Assembly: GCA_026986905.1 (NCBI GenBank) | Contig: JALSNQ010000004.1 | Location: forward strand, 1-42,634 | Direction of reading: 5' to 3' | DNA length: 42,634 nt | Source of the DNA: Thermofilaceae archaeon | Lineage (GTDB): Archaea; Thermoproteota; Thermoprotei; Thermofilales; Thermofilaceae | Shown here: positions 10,570-18,631 of the stretch, piece by piece | Layout of the letters: every line of letters begins with the position of its first letter | Numbering within the stretch: position 1 is the first letter of the stretch | Notes under the pieces: model-generated | Told to the model about the DNA's origin: nothing | Databases searched by the model: none | What the model saw: only the letters and a program-made list of their open reading frames with translations | Position numbers and translations under genes: made by a program

Positions 10570-10862
10570 AAGGCGAGGAAGGGCTAAATCGCCTAGCTGA
10601 GGTTTTAAAGATACTTGCAAACCCGACGAGGCTTAGGATTCTAATGCTTTGTGCCGAGAAAGAAAGGAGTACGCGTGAACTAAGAGAAATGCTCGGTATA
10701 TCGAAGCCGCTGCTATTAGCTCACCTGAAGAAGCTAAAACATCACAAGCTTATAGAGGCCCGCGTTGTTGTGGAAGGGGATCGTGGAATAGTTAAGTTGT
10801 ACCGTACAGTTAATTTTAGAATATGTATTTCCCCTGAGGAGTTGATGGATTATGTCGAGTAG
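10566..10862 (+). CDS. ArsR-family winged-helix regulator
   Basis: This is a 98-residue HTH protein. It opens with LAEVLKILANPTRLRILMLC, the ArsR signature (VLKALANPTRLRIL), followed by the recognition helix region SKPLLLAHLKKLKHHKLIEA and a wing with VVVEGDRGIVKLYR. No obvious metal-binding Cys pair of the CVC type is visible; a single Cys in the LMLC segment and one near the C-terminus could still sense metals or redox. It probably controls its own operon through the palindrome at 10270. The GTG start overlaps the preceding stop (GTGA). Confidence 0.85.
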   Translation: MKGEEGLNRLAEVLKILANPTRLRILMLCAEKERSTRELREMLGISKPLLLAHLKKLKHHKLIEARVVVEGDRGIVKLYRTVNFRICISPEELMDYVE

Positions 10863-11307
10863 CCAAGGAGAAGACTTCCCGCTAGTTGATAGGGCGGCTA
10901 GAGCTATAAATACCGCTAAGGCGGCGTTGCCTTACCTAACACTAGGTATGCCGCTTATCTCAAGAGGCCCAGAGGGGAGTCTTCACGTAGATTTGCCCCT
11001 AATGTATAACGGGTTTGCGGTTGACAGGGTTCACTTCGATCCTCTACACATGTCTCTTTCGCCTAAAGGTAGGCCTGTGAGAATTTACGGCAGCGTTGAC
11101 GTTTCCGCTATAATAAAGCGGGTGGAAGACCTGCTAAGCGGCATGGAGGTTCTTGAGGGAGCCGAGTATAGAGAGCCCGAAAATGCTTGGGCCGTACCAG
11201 TAGTGTGGAGAAAGCTCATAGTCGCCCATATAAAGGTTCGCGATGGGAGCTGGAGTATAGTTCCTGACTACGCGTTAACAGAAGAGTTAAGGCGGCGCGT
11301 AGTATGA
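10852..11307 (+). CDS. conserved-looking protein of unknown function in the ArsR operon
   Basis: The protein has 151 residues, is soluble and mixed alpha/beta, with no signal or membrane span. No motif is recognised; the only Trp-rich stretch is AWAVPVVWRKLIVAHIKVRDGSW near the C-terminus. It starts 11 bases inside the end of the ArsR gene and its stop overlaps the transporter start, so it is embedded in a coupled operon. It could be an accessory of the transporter or a ligand-binding partner of the regulator, but nothing in the sequence decides. Confidence 0.7.
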   Translation: MSSSQGEDFPLVDRAARAINTAKAALPYLTLGMPLISRGPEGSLHVDLPLMYNGFAVDRVHFDPLHMSLSPKGRPVRIYGSVDVSAIIKRVEDLLSGMEVLEGAEYREPENAWAVPVVWRKLIVAHIKVRDGSWSIVPDYALTEELRRRVV

Positions 11308-12419
11308 GTTGGAAGATTTTCCGAGACCCATGTACTCGGTGTGTAGATTTTTTCAGATCGGAGCCCCTTTTTTCGCTCCTACTAATCGGCACAATCTTAG
11401 CGGCTTTATTCGAGGGGCAGCGGCTATCTGCAAATTTCTCCAAGTACCTTGACTTGCCGGCGCTGTCCGCCATAACGGCGTTTTTTATTACATCGTATTT
11501 GCTGGAGTGCTCAGGTTTTTTCTCGGCAATAGCCACTGCTCTAACGAGGCCCCGTAAGGGTATCTCGCCTAGTCTCGTTCCTGCGGGACTCGTTTTGATG
11601 ACCGAAGCTGCGGCCGCGCTCATGATGAATGATGCGGCAATGTTCATCGCTGTTCCGCTAGCGGTAGCGGTTGCCAGAGTATCTGGAAGCGATGAGAAGA
11701 AACTTGTCGTGGGGGTTACGCTTGCAGCTAATATAGGGTCTTCGCTTACGCCCAATGGGAACCCCCAAAATATTATCATCTGGATGAAGTGGCGGGTGGC
11801 GTACTGGGTGTTTGTTTACTCGATGGCCCCCTATGTTCTGTTGTGGTCGTTAATACTGGTAGCCTACATCTTCGCCTCGTCAGGTAAATACGTCGCGGGA
11901 GAAGCGCCTCCCCCTATATCTCTAAGGAAGCGTGTAGCCCTCATTGCTCTGGGGCTCCTGGCCGCCAATATAGTGTTTGTTGAGAAAGGATTATGGATTG
12001 AGGCGTTGGCTGTATCGCTCATAGTAGCTGCGGCAGTTGAGCCGAAAGTTTTGCTAAAATTCGACTACATGCTTTTGGCAACGTTCGCCTTAATGTTCCT
12101 GTTCTTCAACGCGATCTCGTCTCTACTAATAGTTCCCTCCCTTCGAGGCCTCGGGTTGATAGTTGTGGCAGCTTTGCTAAGTCAGGTTATAAGCAATGTC
12201 CCGGCCACTCTACTACTTTCCAGCAGAACACTGGAATGGTTGCCGCTCGCCATAGGAGTGAACCTCGGCGGCTTGGGGACGGTGATAGGCTCTATGGCAA
12301 ACTTCATAGGAGTTAGGCTCTCCCCGGTTACGGTGGAAGAGTTTCACAAATGCGTGATTCCACTATTCCTAGTGTTCGTCTTTGCGACCCTCGCACTATA
12401 TGTTGCATCAACAATATAA
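11304..12419 (+). CDS. ArsB/NhaD-type ion transporter (IT superfamily) membrane protein
   Basis: This 371-residue integral membrane protein has roughly ten hydrophobic spans. Two features mark the ion-transporter superfamily that includes ArsB, NhaD and citrate/anion carriers: LMMNDAAMFIAVPLAVA in the first half and ANIGSSLTPNGNPQNIIIW (re-entrant loop with NPQN) near residue 147. A second copy of the inverted repeat lies at QVISNVPATLLLSS and NLGGLGTVIGSMAN. The substrate is uncertain; arsenite/antimonite efflux is a natural guess next to ArsR, but anion or sodium exchange is equally possible. It is shorter than bacterial ArsB (about 430 residues). ATGA overlap couples it to the upstream gene. 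Confidence 0.85.
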   Translation: MSWKIFRDPCTRCVDFFRSEPLFSLLLIGTILAALFEGQRLSANFSKYLDLPALSAITAFFITSYLLECSGFFSAIATALTRPRKGISPSLVPAGLVLMTEAAAALMMNDAAMFIAVPLAVAVARVSGSDEKKLVVGVTLAANIGSSLTPNGNPQNIIIWMKWRVAYWVFVYSMAPYVLLWSLILVAYIFASSGKYVAGEAPPPISLRKRVALIALGLLAANIVFVEKGLWIEALAVSLIVAAAVEPKVLLKFDYMLLATFALMFLFFNAISSLLIVPSLRGLGLIVVAALLSQVISNVPATLLLSSRTLEWLPLAIGVNLGGLGTVIGSMANFIGVRLSPVTVEEFHKCVIPLFLVFVFATLALYVASTI

Positions 12420-12452
12420 GGCCCGGGGAACCATCTCATCGAGGCGTGAAGC

Positions 12453-12791
12453 ATGAAGGTCGCGTTCGCCGTCGAAGAGGATAAAGGGTTAGACTCCCAG
12501 ATAAGCCATAGGTTTGGGAGGGCCCCATTCTTCGTGATAGTGGAGATAGAAGGTGACAACATAAAAAGCGTCAATGTTGTGGAAAACCCCGGCGCAAAGG
12601 CGGCGGGCGGCGCCGGTATAAAGGCTGTACAGGCGCTGGTGGATCAGGGAGTGGAAATGGTAGTGGCGGGGGCTTTCGGCCCTAACGCTACTGCCGCTCT
12701 TGACGAGCTGGGGATAAAGTACTTCCCGTTCCATAAGGTTAGCATTAGGGAGGCCTTAGAAGAGATCGTAAAGAATGTAGGGCAGTTTTAA
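12453..12791 (+). CDS. NifX/NifB C-terminal-like (dinitrogenase FeMo-cofactor domain) protein
   Basis: This is a 112-residue single-domain protein of the RNase H-like NifX/NafY fold. The markers are the start MKVAFAVEEDKGLDSQISHRFGRAPFF, the central VVENPG and the glycine-rich GAGIKAVQALVDQGVEMVVAGAFGPNA. Such small proteins bind or carry Fe-S/metal clusters. No nitrogenase genes are here, and in archaea this family is often found beside ferredoxin-containing MinD-type ATPases, as is the case here (the next genes end 3 bases away on the opposite strand). Its role is inferred to be cluster trafficking for an unknown enzyme. Confidence 0.85.
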   Translation: MKVAFAVEEDKGLDSQISHRFGRAPFFVIVEIEGDNIKSVNVVENPGAKAAGGAGIKAVQALVDQGVEMVVAGAFGPNATAALDELGIKYFPFHKVSIREALEEIVKNVGQF

Positions 12792-12794
12792 GTA

Positions 12795-13766
12795 CTAACC
12801 ACGGAATTTCTCCGGCCTTATTATCTCGGGCTTATAGGGCCTTGGTTCACGCGGCCTGTGCTTCATAAACCATGCACGCCAGTCGGAGACTATAGATTCT
12901 ACGCGGGCCGCGGCGGCTAGTAGCGCCTTGGATGCTGGGCTATCGGGATACGCCTCTATTACGGGTTTCATGGAGGCTATGCTTAACGGCACAGCATCAT
13001 CATACGGTATTTTACCCACAATTTCCACGCCATTTTCCTTGGCGAAGTCTTCTATCACTGGTAGGAAGTCCTCGTTTATATCGTACTTGTTTATAACGAG
13101 TACCGCCGGCTGCATGAAATGTCTCGTCAAAGTGTAAACCCTTTTGAGGTCACTGAAGCTTGCCGGCGTAGGCTCTGCTACGAGCACCGCCAAGTGCGAC
13201 CCAGCCAGGCTCGAAACAACCTGGCATCCTATCCCAGCTGCAGAGTCGACTAGTATGAGCGTGTTCTCCTCAGCAGCACGCCTAGCCCTCTCTTTTTCCT
13301 CACTGACTATCTTGCCCGTATTAGGGCGCCCAGGCTCCATCCGGGCGGAGATCAACGGGAAGCCGTACCTCGTGGAAGCCTCCCTTATATACCCTGCAAC
13401 TCTACCGTATCTCCTAATCGCTCCTTTAACCGGGCACACCAGTGTACACGTCAAACACCCCTCGCAGAGGACGCTACTCACCACGTATTTTCCATCCACA
13501 AGGTCTATTGCGCCGTAAGGGCACTCCTCCATGCATCTCCCACACCTAGTACACTTTTCCTCCAGGATCTCCGCAACCATGGCCTCGCCGAAAGCCTCCT
13601 CTCTGCTCCAATCCGTTACGCCGAGTACTAGATGAAGGTTTGGGGCATCCGCGTCAGCGTCCACGGCGATGAGTCTTCGACGCCGCGAAAGATGTATCGC
13701 CAGCGTTGCGGCCACCGTGCTCTTACCTACACCGCCCTTACCGCTTGCAACCACTATTTCTAGCAT
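12795..13766 (-). CDS. MinD-superfamily P-loop ATPase with inserted 2x[4Fe-4S] ferredoxin domain
   Basis: The protein has 323 residues. The deviant Walker [11 protein letters not shown] is at 8-17. A bacterial-ferredoxin-type domain is inserted at 65-118 with Cys 72, 75, 78, 82 and Cys 101, 104, 107, 111. The MinD core follows, including [14 protein letters not shown] and [12 protein letters not shown]. It belongs with Mrp/NBP35-like cluster carriers but with its own ferredoxin. The stop of the upstream paralogue is immediately adjacent (13767), so the pair forms an operon and may act as a heterodimer. Function unproven; assembly or insertion of metal clusters is the usual inference. The last ~20 residues are Pro/Arg-rich. 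Confidence 0.88.
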   Translation of the reverse strand: MLEIVVASGKGGVGKSTVAATLAIHLSRRRRLIAVDADADAPNLHLVLGVTDWSREEAFGEAMVAEILEEKCTRCGRCMEECPYGAIDLVDGKYVVSSVLCEGCLTCTLVCPVKGAIRRYGRVAGYIREASTRYGFPLISARMEPGRPNTGKIVSEEKERARRAAEENTLILVDSAAGIGCQVVSSLAGSHLAVLVAEPTPASFSDLKRVYTLTRHFMQPAVLVINKYDINEDFLPVIEDFAKENGVEIVGKIPYDDAVPLSIASMKPVIEAYPDSPASKALLAAAARVESIVSDWRAWFMKHRPREPRPYKPEIIRPEKFRG

Positions 13767-14639
13767 CTAAATCACCTCGAGAATCCTATCCGACACTTCT
13801 CTCAGCGCCCGAGAAGCCGGCGACTCCGGCCGAGATACGACTAGGGGGACCCCCTTCACGTAGCTCTCAACAACATCCCTCGTATAGGGTATTTTCGCAA
13901 CCACCTCGGCGCCGTATCTGGCAGCAATCTTCGAGTGCTCTTCGTCGGGCCCTATACCTGCCCTATTGACCACCACGAAGCGGTGAGGGATCTCTAGCTC
14001 GTCGATAACCCTCAGTATGAGCTCTAAATCGTGGAGGCCTAGGGGCGTCGGCTCTGTGACGGCTACGGCCACAGAGGCCTTATACATCGCTGTTGAAACA
14101 GTATTGCTGGTTCCAGCCGCAGTGTCGACCAGGTATATGTCAGACTTCAATGAGAGAGCTCTACGCCTGGCTGCAAGCACCACGGGCGGAGTGTGCTCTT
14201 CCCCCTCTTTTAGCACCCCGGTTACCAGCGTAAAGGAAGACCCGCCTACATGTACCGGTGTCCTATAGGTTCTGCCGATTATGCGCGCGCCGGCGACTAT
14301 CGCGCCAGTGGGACACACGAAGAGGCAGGACTTGCAGCCGCTGCAGAGCCTGGGAATGACATATGGCGTGCCATCCCTGGCCGCCAGCATGGCCCCGGTG
14401 TCGCACACATTCACGCACGCCCTGCATTTAATGCACTTCTCGTAGTCGATAAATGGAAACATTATCTTTACAGGCTCCTCGTTTTCCAGGTCTACGCCAA
14501 GCAATATGTGGTCGTTTGGTGCTTCAACGTCTAAATCGGCTGCTACCAGGCTTTTATTGCGGGACAAGAGTACCGCGAGGTTTGTTGCCACGAAGCTCTT
14601 CCCGGTACCCCCCTTGCCGCCTGTAACGGCGACAATCAT
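13767..14639 (-). CDS. second MinD-superfamily ATPase with ferredoxin insert
   Basis: The protein has 290 residues and is paralogous to its downstream neighbour. Walker A GGKGGTGKSF is at 7-16. The ferredoxin insert has Cys 69, 72, 75, 79 and Cys 99, 102, 105, 109; the first motif ends in CDTGA instead of the usual CPxGA. The conserved YLVDTAAGTSNTV and PTPLGLHDLELI segments follow. Its ATG overlaps the stop of the DUF59 gene by four bases (ATGA), so the three genes form one coupled unit. Infer a two-ATPase machine for cluster handling together with the DUF59 and NifX-like proteins. Confidence 0.88.
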   Translation of the reverse strand: MIVAVTGGKGGTGKSFVATNLAVLLSRNKSLVAADLDVEAPNDHILLGVDLENEEPVKIMFPFIDYEKCIKCRACVNVCDTGAMLAARDGTPYVIPRLCSGCKSCLFVCPTGAIVAGARIIGRTYRTPVHVGGSSFTLVTGVLKEGEEHTPPVVLAARRRALSLKSDIYLVDTAAGTSNTVSTAMYKASVAVAVTEPTPLGLHDLELILRVIDELEIPHRFVVVNRAGIGPDEEHSKIAARYGAEVVAKIPYTRDVVESYVKGVPLVVSRPESPASRALREVSDRILEVI

Positions 14640-15004
14640 TGCCCACTATACCTCTTCTTCCATTCCTCAACGATGTCATAGCCGAAAATCTCTTTGAGCT
14701 GGCGCCTCCCCTCGGGCGTAACCCTGTCAGGGGTCCAGGGGGGATCCCACACTAAGTTGACCTTAACCTTATACTCGTCGCCCAGCTCTTCTTGCACCAT
14801 TGCCTCGGTCATTGTTATAACCATGCTGGCCACGGGGCAGCCCGGGGCGGTCATGGTCATGTCTATCTCGATCGTCTTATCGTCCCCGATTCTGATATCG
14901 TATACTAGGCCTAGGTCATACACGTTTACCGGGATTTCGGGATCATAGGTTTTCCTAAGCGCCTCTATAACCTTCCTCTTTATTTCCTCCTTGTCCACGG
15001 CCAC
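14636..15004 (-). CDS. MIP18/DUF59 iron-sulfur assembly protein
   Basis: This 122-residue protein has the MIP18/PaaD/SufT-type core: LRKTYDPEIPVNVYDLGLVY near 18-37 and MTMTAPGCPVASMV near 69-82, where the Cys is the conserved cluster-related residue. The family helps deliver Fe-S clusters to target proteins. It is the first gene of the minus-strand operon with two MinD-type ATPases, a logical grouping because MIP18 proteins work with NBP35/Mrp ATPases. The start is GTG at 15004 with GGTGG about 7 bases before it. The C-terminal extension WDPPWTPDRVTPEGRRQL is typical of archaeal members. Confidence 0.9.
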   Translation of the reverse strand: MAVDKEEIKRKVIEALRKTYDPEIPVNVYDLGLVYDIRIGDDKTIEIDMTMTAPGCPVASMVITMTEAMVQEELGDEYKVKVNLVWDPPWTPDRVTPEGRRQLKEIFGYDIVEEWKKRYSGQ

Positions 15005-15040
15005 TTCATGCCACCTGCATACAAAACCGGCAATAGGGGT

Positions 15041-15048
15041 TAATATTT
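15041..15048 (+). promoter_or_regulatory. TATA-like element before the membrane HTH gene
   Basis: TAATATTT lies about 40 bases before the ATG at 15086 in the divergent region shared with the DUF59 gene. A start near 15070 would give a short leader. Confidence 0.35.
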
Positions 15049-15085
15049 ACATCCAAGCGATGCCGATAGATTCCCAGGCCTATCT

Positions 15086-15835
15086 ATGCACGCCGCCGTG
15101 GAGAACATAGACCTGGACTGGCTGGATAAGAGGATTAGTGCGCTTAAAGCGCTGGCTAACAAGAAGAGACTCTGTATAGCATTCTCCCTTAGAAGACGCC
15201 CCTTAACCTTCACCGAAATCTACAGAACCTGTCGTTTTAATTCTAAAGGTGAACTGGCCTTCCACCTGGCTTCTATGAAAGGAATTATAGAGAAGACGAG
15301 AGATGGCCGCTACCGGCTGACCAGCCTAGGAGAAATGTTTGTACAGGTTTTACAGGAGTTAGAGCCTCCTAACACCAGTATAGAAGAAGTCCCGGCGACC
15401 CTATGGGACAAGGTTGGTCTCCTCACCGCTCTAGCTATAGGACTGTCAGCATGCCTGATTTCCGCCGCTAGAGGGGGAGTTTTTCTCCACATAATATCCC
15501 TAAATGTTTTCATAATACTCGTTTTTACTGTAGTATACGTTAAAAGATATTATATAATTAAACACCACCCCTACCTAGTCAACATGCCGGCCTTCACCTA
15601 CTTACTAGGATCAACGCTGATCTCTCCGAGGAGAAAGGGCGAATATATAAACAAAATATTCCGGGTAAACATCTTCGCCTCGCTAACATTCTCCGCTATA
15701 ACCCTCGTGGAGGCATTTGCCCACAGCGACGTGGTTGCCGGATACGGCCAACTAGCGGCTATACTTCTCCTAGCCGCAACGTTGCTATACTATAAGAGGC
15801 TTTACGGGGACATAAAGGAGCACATGGGTAGATGA
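15086..15835 (+). CDS. winged-helix DNA-binding protein with C-terminal membrane segments
   Basis: This is a 249-residue protein. Residues 12-85 are an ArsR/MarR-like winged helix (RISALKALANKKRLCIAFSL, then TFTEIYRTC and a wing ending TRDGRYRLTSLGEMFVQVL). Residues 112-160 and 193-240 hold about four hydrophobic spans (VGLLTALAIGLSACLISAA; LNVFIILVFTVVYV; the last pair near the C-terminus). Such one-component membrane-bound regulators are common in Crenarchaeota; the ligand is unknown. It sits between the metal-cluster operon and the hydrogenase island and could regulate either, but that is only position. The following 160 bases (15836-15998) hold no gene. Confidence 0.8.
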   Translation: MHAAVENIDLDWLDKRISALKALANKKRLCIAFSLRRRPLTFTEIYRTCRFNSKGELAFHLASMKGIIEKTRDGRYRLTSLGEMFVQVLQELEPPNTSIEEVPATLWDKVGLLTALAIGLSACLISAARGGVFLHIISLNVFIILVFTVVYVKRYYIIKHHPYLVNMPAFTYLLGSTLISPRRKGEYINKIFRVNIFASLTFSAITLVEAFAHSDVVAGYGQLAAILLLAATLLYYKRLYGDIKEHMGR

Positions 15836-15998
15836 CCACCCGCTACACCCTGGTTCTCAGGTTCAGCGTCCAGGATTTCCGCTAGCCTCACCTACCGATC
15901 TCCGCCTCGCAAGTAGCTAGCCACTAGGTTCCAGCTAGCAGACTCCAGCCTGCCGCTCCTCCTGTCCGGAGCTGTCGTGCGATAGGCTAGACCCGGGG

Positions 15999-16541
15999 CT
16001 ATAAGGCCTTGCGGGGGTCGAGAATCTTGGATGCGTTTTCCTTGAATCTCTCCTCGATGCACCTACAGTCTATCTCTTCGCCGAGCTCGCTCTCTAGAAG
16101 ACTGCAAAGTCTGCCAACACTCTCTCTCACGGTTTTAGATAGGGGCTTGGCGAATCCCACATTGTTGCTGACGATGCCCAGTATCATGGCTTCGCCGTCG
16201 AAAAGCCCGGAGGCATATGCGAACCCCACAATATGCGCCGGGGTGACCGTGTGGGGGCTCGTCTCGCGCGAGGCCAGTATAGCGTACTCCTCCTCCGAAA
16301 GAGCGGAGGGAACCACTCTTAGCTTTACAACGTCGCCCGGTTTGCCGTATTCCTCCGAGAGTATGTCTATAAACACGGCCCTCTCCTTCCCCTCGAGTAG
16401 CGAGGCGATGTAGAACATGCCGCCATCGCTAGTCACGGCGTAGCCCTTATAGCCGCACGTCTTCAGGGCTTCAACGAAGACGGGGCCTAGGGCGTCGTCG
16501 CCGTACATAACGTTTCCCACGCCGACTATAATTACGGCCAT
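15999..16541 (-). CDS. [NiFe] hydrogenase maturation endopeptidase
   Basis: The protein has 180 residues and the M52 peptidase fold: VGVGNVMYGDDALGP at 6-20, D59 in VFIDILSE, PGDVV at 68-72, and H97 in SPHTVTP. D16, D59 and H97 fall where the three nickel-binding residues of HybD/HycI lie. It removes the C-terminal peptide of the hydrogenase large subunit after nickel insertion; the cognate HynL at 18.6 kb carries a 15-residue extension after its last ligand motif. A C-terminal tail with CRCIE adds about 20 residues to the usual length. Its start overlaps the end of the upstream gene by 10 bases. Confidence 0.9.
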   Translation of the reverse strand: MAVIIVGVGNVMYGDDALGPVFVEALKTCGYKGYAVTSDGGMFYIASLLEGKERAVFIDILSEEYGKPGDVVKLRVVPSALSEEEYAILASRETSPHTVTPAHIVGFAYASGLFDGEAMILGIVSNNVGFAKPLSKTVRESVGRLCSLLESELGEEIDCRCIEERFKENASKILDPRKAL

Positions 16542-17218
16542 CCGGCCACCTCACCGAGTTTCTCCCGGATTTTCTCTATGCAGTCGGAGCAGTCATCGCT
16601 GGAAGGCTCACACTCTATCACTGTTAATTCCCCCTCGCCTAGAAACACGTTTAAGCCCATGATGAGGGCGTCTACGTCAAGTAGTCCTTCAAGGCTGGGC
16701 CGTATATCCTCCACGGCGTCTTCAGGGGAGGGTTGCTGTATCCTTGCATTATATACGTAGACGCCGGGTTGGCGGCCACGGCGTTTAATCGCTAGGACGA
16801 CTACTCTATCCGCCTTGGCGCGCCTAATATAGTCGGCAACCGTTAACGCGTCGGTGGAGAAATCTTCAACGACGATATTCTTCGGCGGAGACTCTCTTAG
16901 ACTGTTATAAAGAGAATAGGCTGATTCGCCGCAGCGGCCATATATGTATATCACGCCGACGAGGATCCGCGGCTCTTTGTCCAGTATTTTTTCGACAAGC
17001 TCTCCGTGCCCCGCCTCTCTAAGCTTTTTAACCATTTTCTCCACGTCCTCCTCCTTAGCGTCGTCCATCCTATATATTACCTCGAGGAGCGGTGAGAGGG
17101 GGTGGGGAAGCTCCCCTATAATTGAGTCTTTGAGGTCGTTGAAGAGCTTGTTTATGCTGGCTAGTATGCGTGCAATGTCGTGGAGCGGCGATGACATTGC
17201 GTCACCTAAGGGAATCAT
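16532..17218 (-). CDS. hydrogenase maturation peptidase-like protein lacking the catalytic residues
   Basis: The 228-residue protein has a helical N-terminal part (residues 1-80) and then a C-terminal domain. By eye this domain follows the M52 order: ILVGVIYIYGRCGESAYSL (first strand/loop), VVVLAIKRRGRQPGVYVY (second strand), LEGLLDVDALIMGL, and IECEPSSDDCSDCIEKIREKL (the usual IEP...GLS end). The GxGNxxxxDD loop, the central Asp and the His are missing, so it cannot bind nickel in the same way. It is cotranscribed with the true endopeptidase (10-base overlap) and divergent from hynS. It may be a chaperone for hydrogenase maturation. A shorter start at the ATG of 17197 is possible. Confidence 0.65.
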   Translation of the reverse strand: MIPLGDAMSSPLHDIARILASINKLFNDLKDSIIGELPHPLSPLLEVIYRMDDAKEEDVEKMVKKLREAGHGELVEKILDKEPRILVGVIYIYGRCGESAYSLYNSLRESPPKNIVVEDFSTDALTVADYIRRAKADRVVVLAIKRRGRQPGVYVYNARIQQPSPEDAVEDIRPSLEGLLDVDALIMGLNVFLGEGELTVIECEPSSDDCSDCIEKIREKLGEVAGWP

Positions 17219-17336
17219 TGTGAATACATGGAAATATAAATTATTAATATAGAAATTATTACACGACTATATATTTCATAAAAAATCTACATAACATATA
17301 TTAAATATATTTCATAATTATCAAAAGGCGCTGGGA
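17219..17336. promoter_or_regulatory. AT-rich divergent promoter of the hydrogenase island
   Basis: This 118-base region is strikingly AT-rich compared with its surroundings. TTAAATAT at 17301-17308 lies 29-36 bases before the hynS ATG. On the other strand TTATATTTC (17231-17239 reversed) could serve the peptidase operon. No clear inverted repeat for a regulator was seen. Confidence 0.5.
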
Positions 17337-18629
17337 ATGCAGACATCCAGCGTTAACATGTCGAGGAGAGACTTCCTGAAACTCGCCGGAGCCACAGCGC
17401 TCCTCTCATCGCTCAACTGGGACGAACTTATACGAGACGCAGTAGCCGCGGCGGCCTCGGGGACGGTAAACATCGTCTGGTTCGAAGCCCAGGACTGCGC
17501 CGGCAACACCACGGCTCTTATACAGGCCACCGAGCCTGACCTCATAGACGTCCTCGCTGGGAACAGTCACCTCGTCGGCCCGGGCGACGTGAAGCTCGTC
17601 TTCCACGAAACAGTAATGCCCGAGTGGGGGGAAGCGGCGCTGGATATTGCAAGGGGGGCTATCGAGGGCAAGTACGACCCATACGTTCTCGTGCTTGAAG
17701 GATCCTTCCCGCAGGACGAGAAGGCCGGGGGTCCTCCGGGCAGCGATTATTACTGCTTCATAGGTGACGAGGGAGGAAAGCCTATATCATGCGTGGAGTG
17801 GATGCGCAGGCTCCTCAAACGCGCGGTGGCGGTAGTCGCTGTTGGGAACTGCGCCTCCTATGGCGGCCTAGTGGCGAACAAGATAATTGAGCCTGTACCC
17901 GGTCTGCCCAGGTCAAGCTGGTCTCCGAGCCCCACTGGAGCGGTAGGCTTCTTCGACGACCCAATAAGGGGCATAAAGGGTCTCGTACACCTGCTCAAGG
18001 AGGCGGAGCCCTTCAGGCGCTTCGTGGACGGGGAATGTGTACCGCAGAAGCCGGGCGATCCCAACTGTAGACCCGCCGTCGCGGTGCCCGGCTGCCCGGC
18101 TAATGGAAACGGACAGCTTAGGGTTCTCGCAAACCTTGTTCTCTGGGCGAAGGGCCTCCTCCCACTACCGGAGCTCGACGCCTACTGGAGGCCTAAGTGG
18201 ATTTTCGGGCGTACGGTGCACGAGCAGTGCCCCAGGGCGGGTAGCTATGCTGCTGGCGACTTCAGGGCCTATCCGGGTGAGAATAGCGCAAAGTGTCTCT
18301 ATGCTGTGGGATGTAAGGGCCCCGTCTCAAACTGCCCGTGGAACAAGGTTGGCTGGGTGAACGGTATTGGAGGCCCTACGCGGACCGGCGGTGTATGCAT
18401 CGGGTGTACTATGCCGGGCTTTACGGACGCCTATGAGCCCTTCTATAAGCCCTTGCAGGCGCCCACTATACCCTCTGGCGCGGCAGGGGCCGCTACGCTG
18501 GGCGCAATACTCGTCGGGGCAGGAGTGGCGTACGGGATAGCGAGGAATATTGAGAAGAAGAAGGAGAAGGTCTCCGAGCAGGTCTCGGAGGCCATGGAGA
18601 AGCGTGAGGCGGAGGAGAGGGGTGAGTAG
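17337..18629 (+). CDS. hynS: [NiFe] hydrogenase small subunit, Tat-exported, membrane-anchored
   Basis: This 430-residue electron-transfer subunit carries Fe-S clusters. The Tat signal is [11 protein letters not shown] at 8-18, followed by a hydrophobic stretch. Proximal-cluster residues are in [21 protein letters not shown] and [10 protein letters not shown]. The medial/distal-cluster Cys motifs are [27 protein letters not shown] and CIGCTMPGF. Near the C-terminus [20 protein letters not shown] (about 384-403) is one membrane span with a charged cytoplasmic tail of about 28 residues, so the enzyme faces outside the cytoplasmic membrane. It is the first gene of hynS-hynL-isp1-isp2. An internal ATG (17358) would still keep the Tat motif. 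Confidence 0.95.
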   Translation: MQTSSVNMSRRDFLKLAGATALLSSLNWDELIRDAVAAAASGTVNIVWFEAQDCAGNTTALIQATEPDLIDVLAGNSHLVGPGDVKLVFHETVMPEWGEAALDIARGAIEGKYDPYVLVLEGSFPQDEKAGGPPGSDYYCFIGDEGGKPISCVEWMRRLLKRAVAVVAVGNCASYGGLVANKIIEPVPGLPRSSWSPSPTGAVGFFDDPIRGIKGLVHLLKEAEPFRRFVDGECVPQKPGDPNCRPAVAVPGCPANGNGQLRVLANLVLWAKGLLPLPELDAYWRPKWIFGRTVHEQCPRAGSYAAGDFRAYPGENSAKCLYAVGCKGPVSNCPWNKVGWVNGIGGPTRTGGVCIGCTMPGFTDAYEPFYKPLQAPTIPSGAAGAATLGAILVGAGVAYGIARNIEKKKEKVSEQVSEAMEKREAEERGE

Positions 18630-18631
18630 GT

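Noticed and set aside
15836-15998. Possible small RNA or gene between the HTH gene and the endopeptidase
   Set aside because: Only scattered CTGA motifs on the minus strand and no C box or open frame of note; nothing supportable.
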